Positions 7,401 through 8,479 of a stretch of DNA of 8,479 nucleotides are shown in pieces. The DNA comes from JBGOUV01 sp041477815 (lineage in GTDB: Bacteria; Acidobacteriota; Terriglobia; Bryobacterales; JACQDG01). Made by a program: the position numbers and the translations under genes. The stretch lies in the NCBI GenBank assembly GCA_041477815.1, contig JBGOUV010000301.1, positions 1-8,479 on the forward strand, given 5' to 3'. The notes below the pieces were generated by a model. It was not told the origin of the DNA. It saw nothing but the letters and a program-made list of their open reading frames with translations, and ran no database searches. Every line of letters begins with the position of its first letter. Position 1 is the stretch's first letter.

Positions 7401-7480
7401 ACACTACCCAGCGGTTCCCCACGCTGATGTCGGACCCGCCGCTCCTTAACGGTCGCGGGTCGGAGCCACTCCTATGCTAG
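7397..7480 (+). CDS. Possible 27-codon coupling ORF between the lyase-like and YetA-like genes
   Basis: An ATG at 7397 overlaps the stop codon of the upstream gene as ATGA and opens a 27-codon frame (MNTTQRFPTLMSDPPLLNGR...) ending at TAG 7478-7480. That stop is two codons inside the downstream gene, whose ATG is 7474-7476. This layout would let ribosomes leaving the upstream gene read through the hairpin at 7430-7464 and stop beside the next start. I recognise no domain. The frame may be fortuitous in GC-rich sequence. Confidence 0.2.
   Translation: MNTTQRFPTLMSDPPLLNGRGSEPLLC
7430..7464 (+). repeat. Imperfect palindrome (REP-like hairpin) in the intergenic spacer
   Basis: TCGGACCCG (7430-7438) pairs with CGGGTCGGA (7456-7464), eight of nine positions. 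Inside it CCG (7439-7441) pairs with CGG (7450-7452) around the loop CTCCTTAA, leaving a TCG bulge at 7453-7455. It occupies almost half of the 73-base spacer at 7401-7473 and its right arm covers most of the GGAG ribosome binding site of the next gene. It could regulate translation, stabilise the upstream mRNA segment, or be a copy of a dispersed repeat. There is no U-tract, so it is unlikely to terminate transcription. Confidence 0.45.
7462..7465 (+). promoter_or_regulatory. Ribosome binding site (GGAG) of the YetA-like gene
   Basis: GGAG lies eight bases upstream of the ATG at 7474 and supports that start. Three of its four bases are in the right arm of the hairpin at 7430-7464, so folding of the hairpin would compete with ribosome binding. 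Confidence 0.5.
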
Positions 7481-8479
7481 CCCTCCTTCTACTCGCCCTG
7501 GATCTCCCCCTGACCATCCAAGAAACCGACGGCGTTGCCCGCCGCGCCGAACCGGTGACTTTTGGCGTCCCGCTCCCCAAGGGTCTGATCCGGGACACGG
7601 CCCGGCTCCGGCTGTACGACGCGGCGAACCGCGTGGTCCCTGCCGCCTTCCGCAGCGTCAACCGCTGGCCGGACGACATGTTCCTCCAGTGGATCCACTG
7701 CGACTTCCAGGCCGACGCCCCCGCCCATGCCCGCGCCCTCTACCGCCTTCGTCTCTCCGACGACCCGGCGCCCTCTGCCCCGGCCCGCCTGCAAGTCACC
7801 ACCAGCGGCGGCGACGTCCGGATCCACACCGGCGCCGTCGAGTTCACCGTACACCGCACCGGCCCCCTTCTCGACGCCCCCGGTCTGCGCCAGGCCGACC
7901 TCCTGCTCCGCAGCGACGAGCGCATCTACAAGGCCTCCCAGTGGCCCACGGCGGACCTGATCGTCGAGGACCAGAACCCCCTCCGCGTCGTCCTCAAGCG
8001 TACCGGCTCTCATGGCTGGGTCGACGGGCAGGACCGCGCCCTCGACTATGTCGTCCGCATTGTGGCGTACGCCGGTCATTCGTACATCCACGTCATATAC
8101 AGCTTCATCAACCGCCAGGGCCGCGAGATGAGTGACCTCGTCCGCCTGGACGGCCTCTGGCTCGAAGGCCGCCTCGAGCGCCCCGCCGACCCCGTGAAGA
8201 TCGAGCAACTCTCCGCCGAACCCCGCCGCCCCGGCTGGTTCGAGGCCGGCGGCGTCGGCTTCGGCCTCCGCTGGTTCTGGCAGCTCTACCCCAAAGGATT
8301 TGAAGTCCGCCCCGACGGCCGCGTCCGCCTCTACTTGTTCCCGGAATCCGCCCGCCCCCAGAACATCTACACCGGCGTAGCCAAGACCCACGAGATAGTT
8401 CTCGACTTCGCCCCCAACCCCCGCCCCCCCCCCCACAACCCCCCCCACGCGGGAGCACAGCCCCAATGGTACAACCCAG
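7474..8479 (+). CDS. PcRGLX/YetA-like protein, N-terminal part (3'-truncated by window edge)
   Basis: The frame from ATG 7474 stays open to the window end: 335 residues plus one base. MLALLLLALDLPLTIQ is a short signal peptide without basic residues. Residues 16-95 (GVARRAEPVTFGVPLPKG, RLRLYDAANRVVPAAF, RWPDDMFLQWIHCDFQA) match the N-terminal RIFT-barrel domain of the PcRGLX/YetA family. Residues 105-310 are beta-rich, with GRLERP, GFGLRWFWQLYP, KGFEVRPDGRVRLYLFPE and GVAKTHEIVLDF, as expected for the second domain. Known members are Penicillium chrysogenum exo-rhamnogalacturonan lyase (PL26) and Bacillus subtilis YetA, which lies in the rhamnogalacturonan region. Full members are around 800-900 residues, so the C-terminal toroid is outside the window. 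Family membership is fairly sure; the substrate is not, because many bacterial members are uncharacterised. Two C-runs (8424-8434 and 8439-8446) lie in frame near the end, and the following GAQPQWYNP still looks like this family, so the frame appears intact. Confidence 0.8.
   Translation, partial: MLALLLLALDLPLTIQETDGVARRAEPVTFGVPLPKGLIRDTARLRLYDAANRVVPAAFRSVNRWPDDMFLQWIHCDFQADAPAHARALYRLRLSDDPAPSAPARLQVTTSGGDVRIHTGAVEFTVHRTGPLLDAPGLRQADLLLRSDERIYKASQWPTADLIVEDQNPLRVVLKRTGSHGWVDGQDRALDYVVRIVAYAGHSYIHVIYSFINRQGREMSDLVRLDGLWLEGRLERPADPVKIEQLSAEPRRPGWFEAGGVGFGLRWFWQLYPKGFEVRPDGRVRLYLFPESARPQNIYTGVAKTHEIVLDFAPNPRPPPHNPPHAGAQPQWYNP

Noticed and set aside
7489..8466. 325-codon open frame on the minus strand
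   Set aside because: Antisense to the YetA-like gene, whose plus-strand translation matches a known family along its whole visible length.
1..8479. CRISPR array, tRNA, rRNA, insertion sequence or att site
   Set aside because: No regularly spaced repeats, no cloverleaf-like sequence, no transposase or integrase motifs and no terminal inverted repeats with target duplications were seen on either strand.

Overview
The window looks like soil-type Acidobacteriota DNA, probably from the Bryobacterales/Solibacter side. The main evidence is a large Oar-like outer-membrane receptor of the kind that is massively expanded in that phylum. High GC content, very tight gene packing, and secreted proteins with very short hydrophobic signal peptides are consistent with this. 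The placement is inferred from protein character, not from a marker gene.

Layout: (1) 1-171, +, the C-terminal end of a HigA-type antitoxin whose start lies outside the window. (2) 188-2785, -, a TonB-dependent receptor convergent with HigA, with only 16 bases between the stop codons. (3) A 44-base divergent intergenic region at 2786-2829. (4) 2830-5748, +, a secreted 972-residue protein joining a probable seven-bladed beta-propeller to a PHP-fold metallohydrolase domain of the CehA/McbA or DUF3604 type. (5) 5745-7400, +, overlapping the previous gene by ATGA: a secreted alpha/alpha-toroid plus beta-sandwich protein resembling a polysaccharide lyase. (6) 7401-7473, a small spacer holding an imperfect hairpin, traversed by a possible 27-codon ORF. 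(7) 7474 to the window end, +, the N-terminal 335 residues of a PcRGLX/YetA-like protein (the exo-rhamnogalacturonan lyase family), cut by the window edge.

Taken together, items 2 and 4-7 resemble a compact carbohydrate-utilisation locus. An outer-membrane transporter is divergent from an operon of three exported proteins, two of which resemble polysaccharide lyases; the third carries a metal-dependent hydrolase domain with a propeller that could bind glycan or surfaces. No SusD, sulfatase, inner-membrane transporter or regulator is visible. The substrate is unknown; an acidic, pectin-like glycan is a guess from the last gene. The HigA fragment is most likely an unrelated neighbour.

Base composition changes sharply inside the operon. 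From the left edge to about 5748 the + strand is G-rich; from 5749 onward it is C-rich. The switch falls exactly at the four-base overlap between two co-directional genes. All stretches longer than 300 bases contain a gene.
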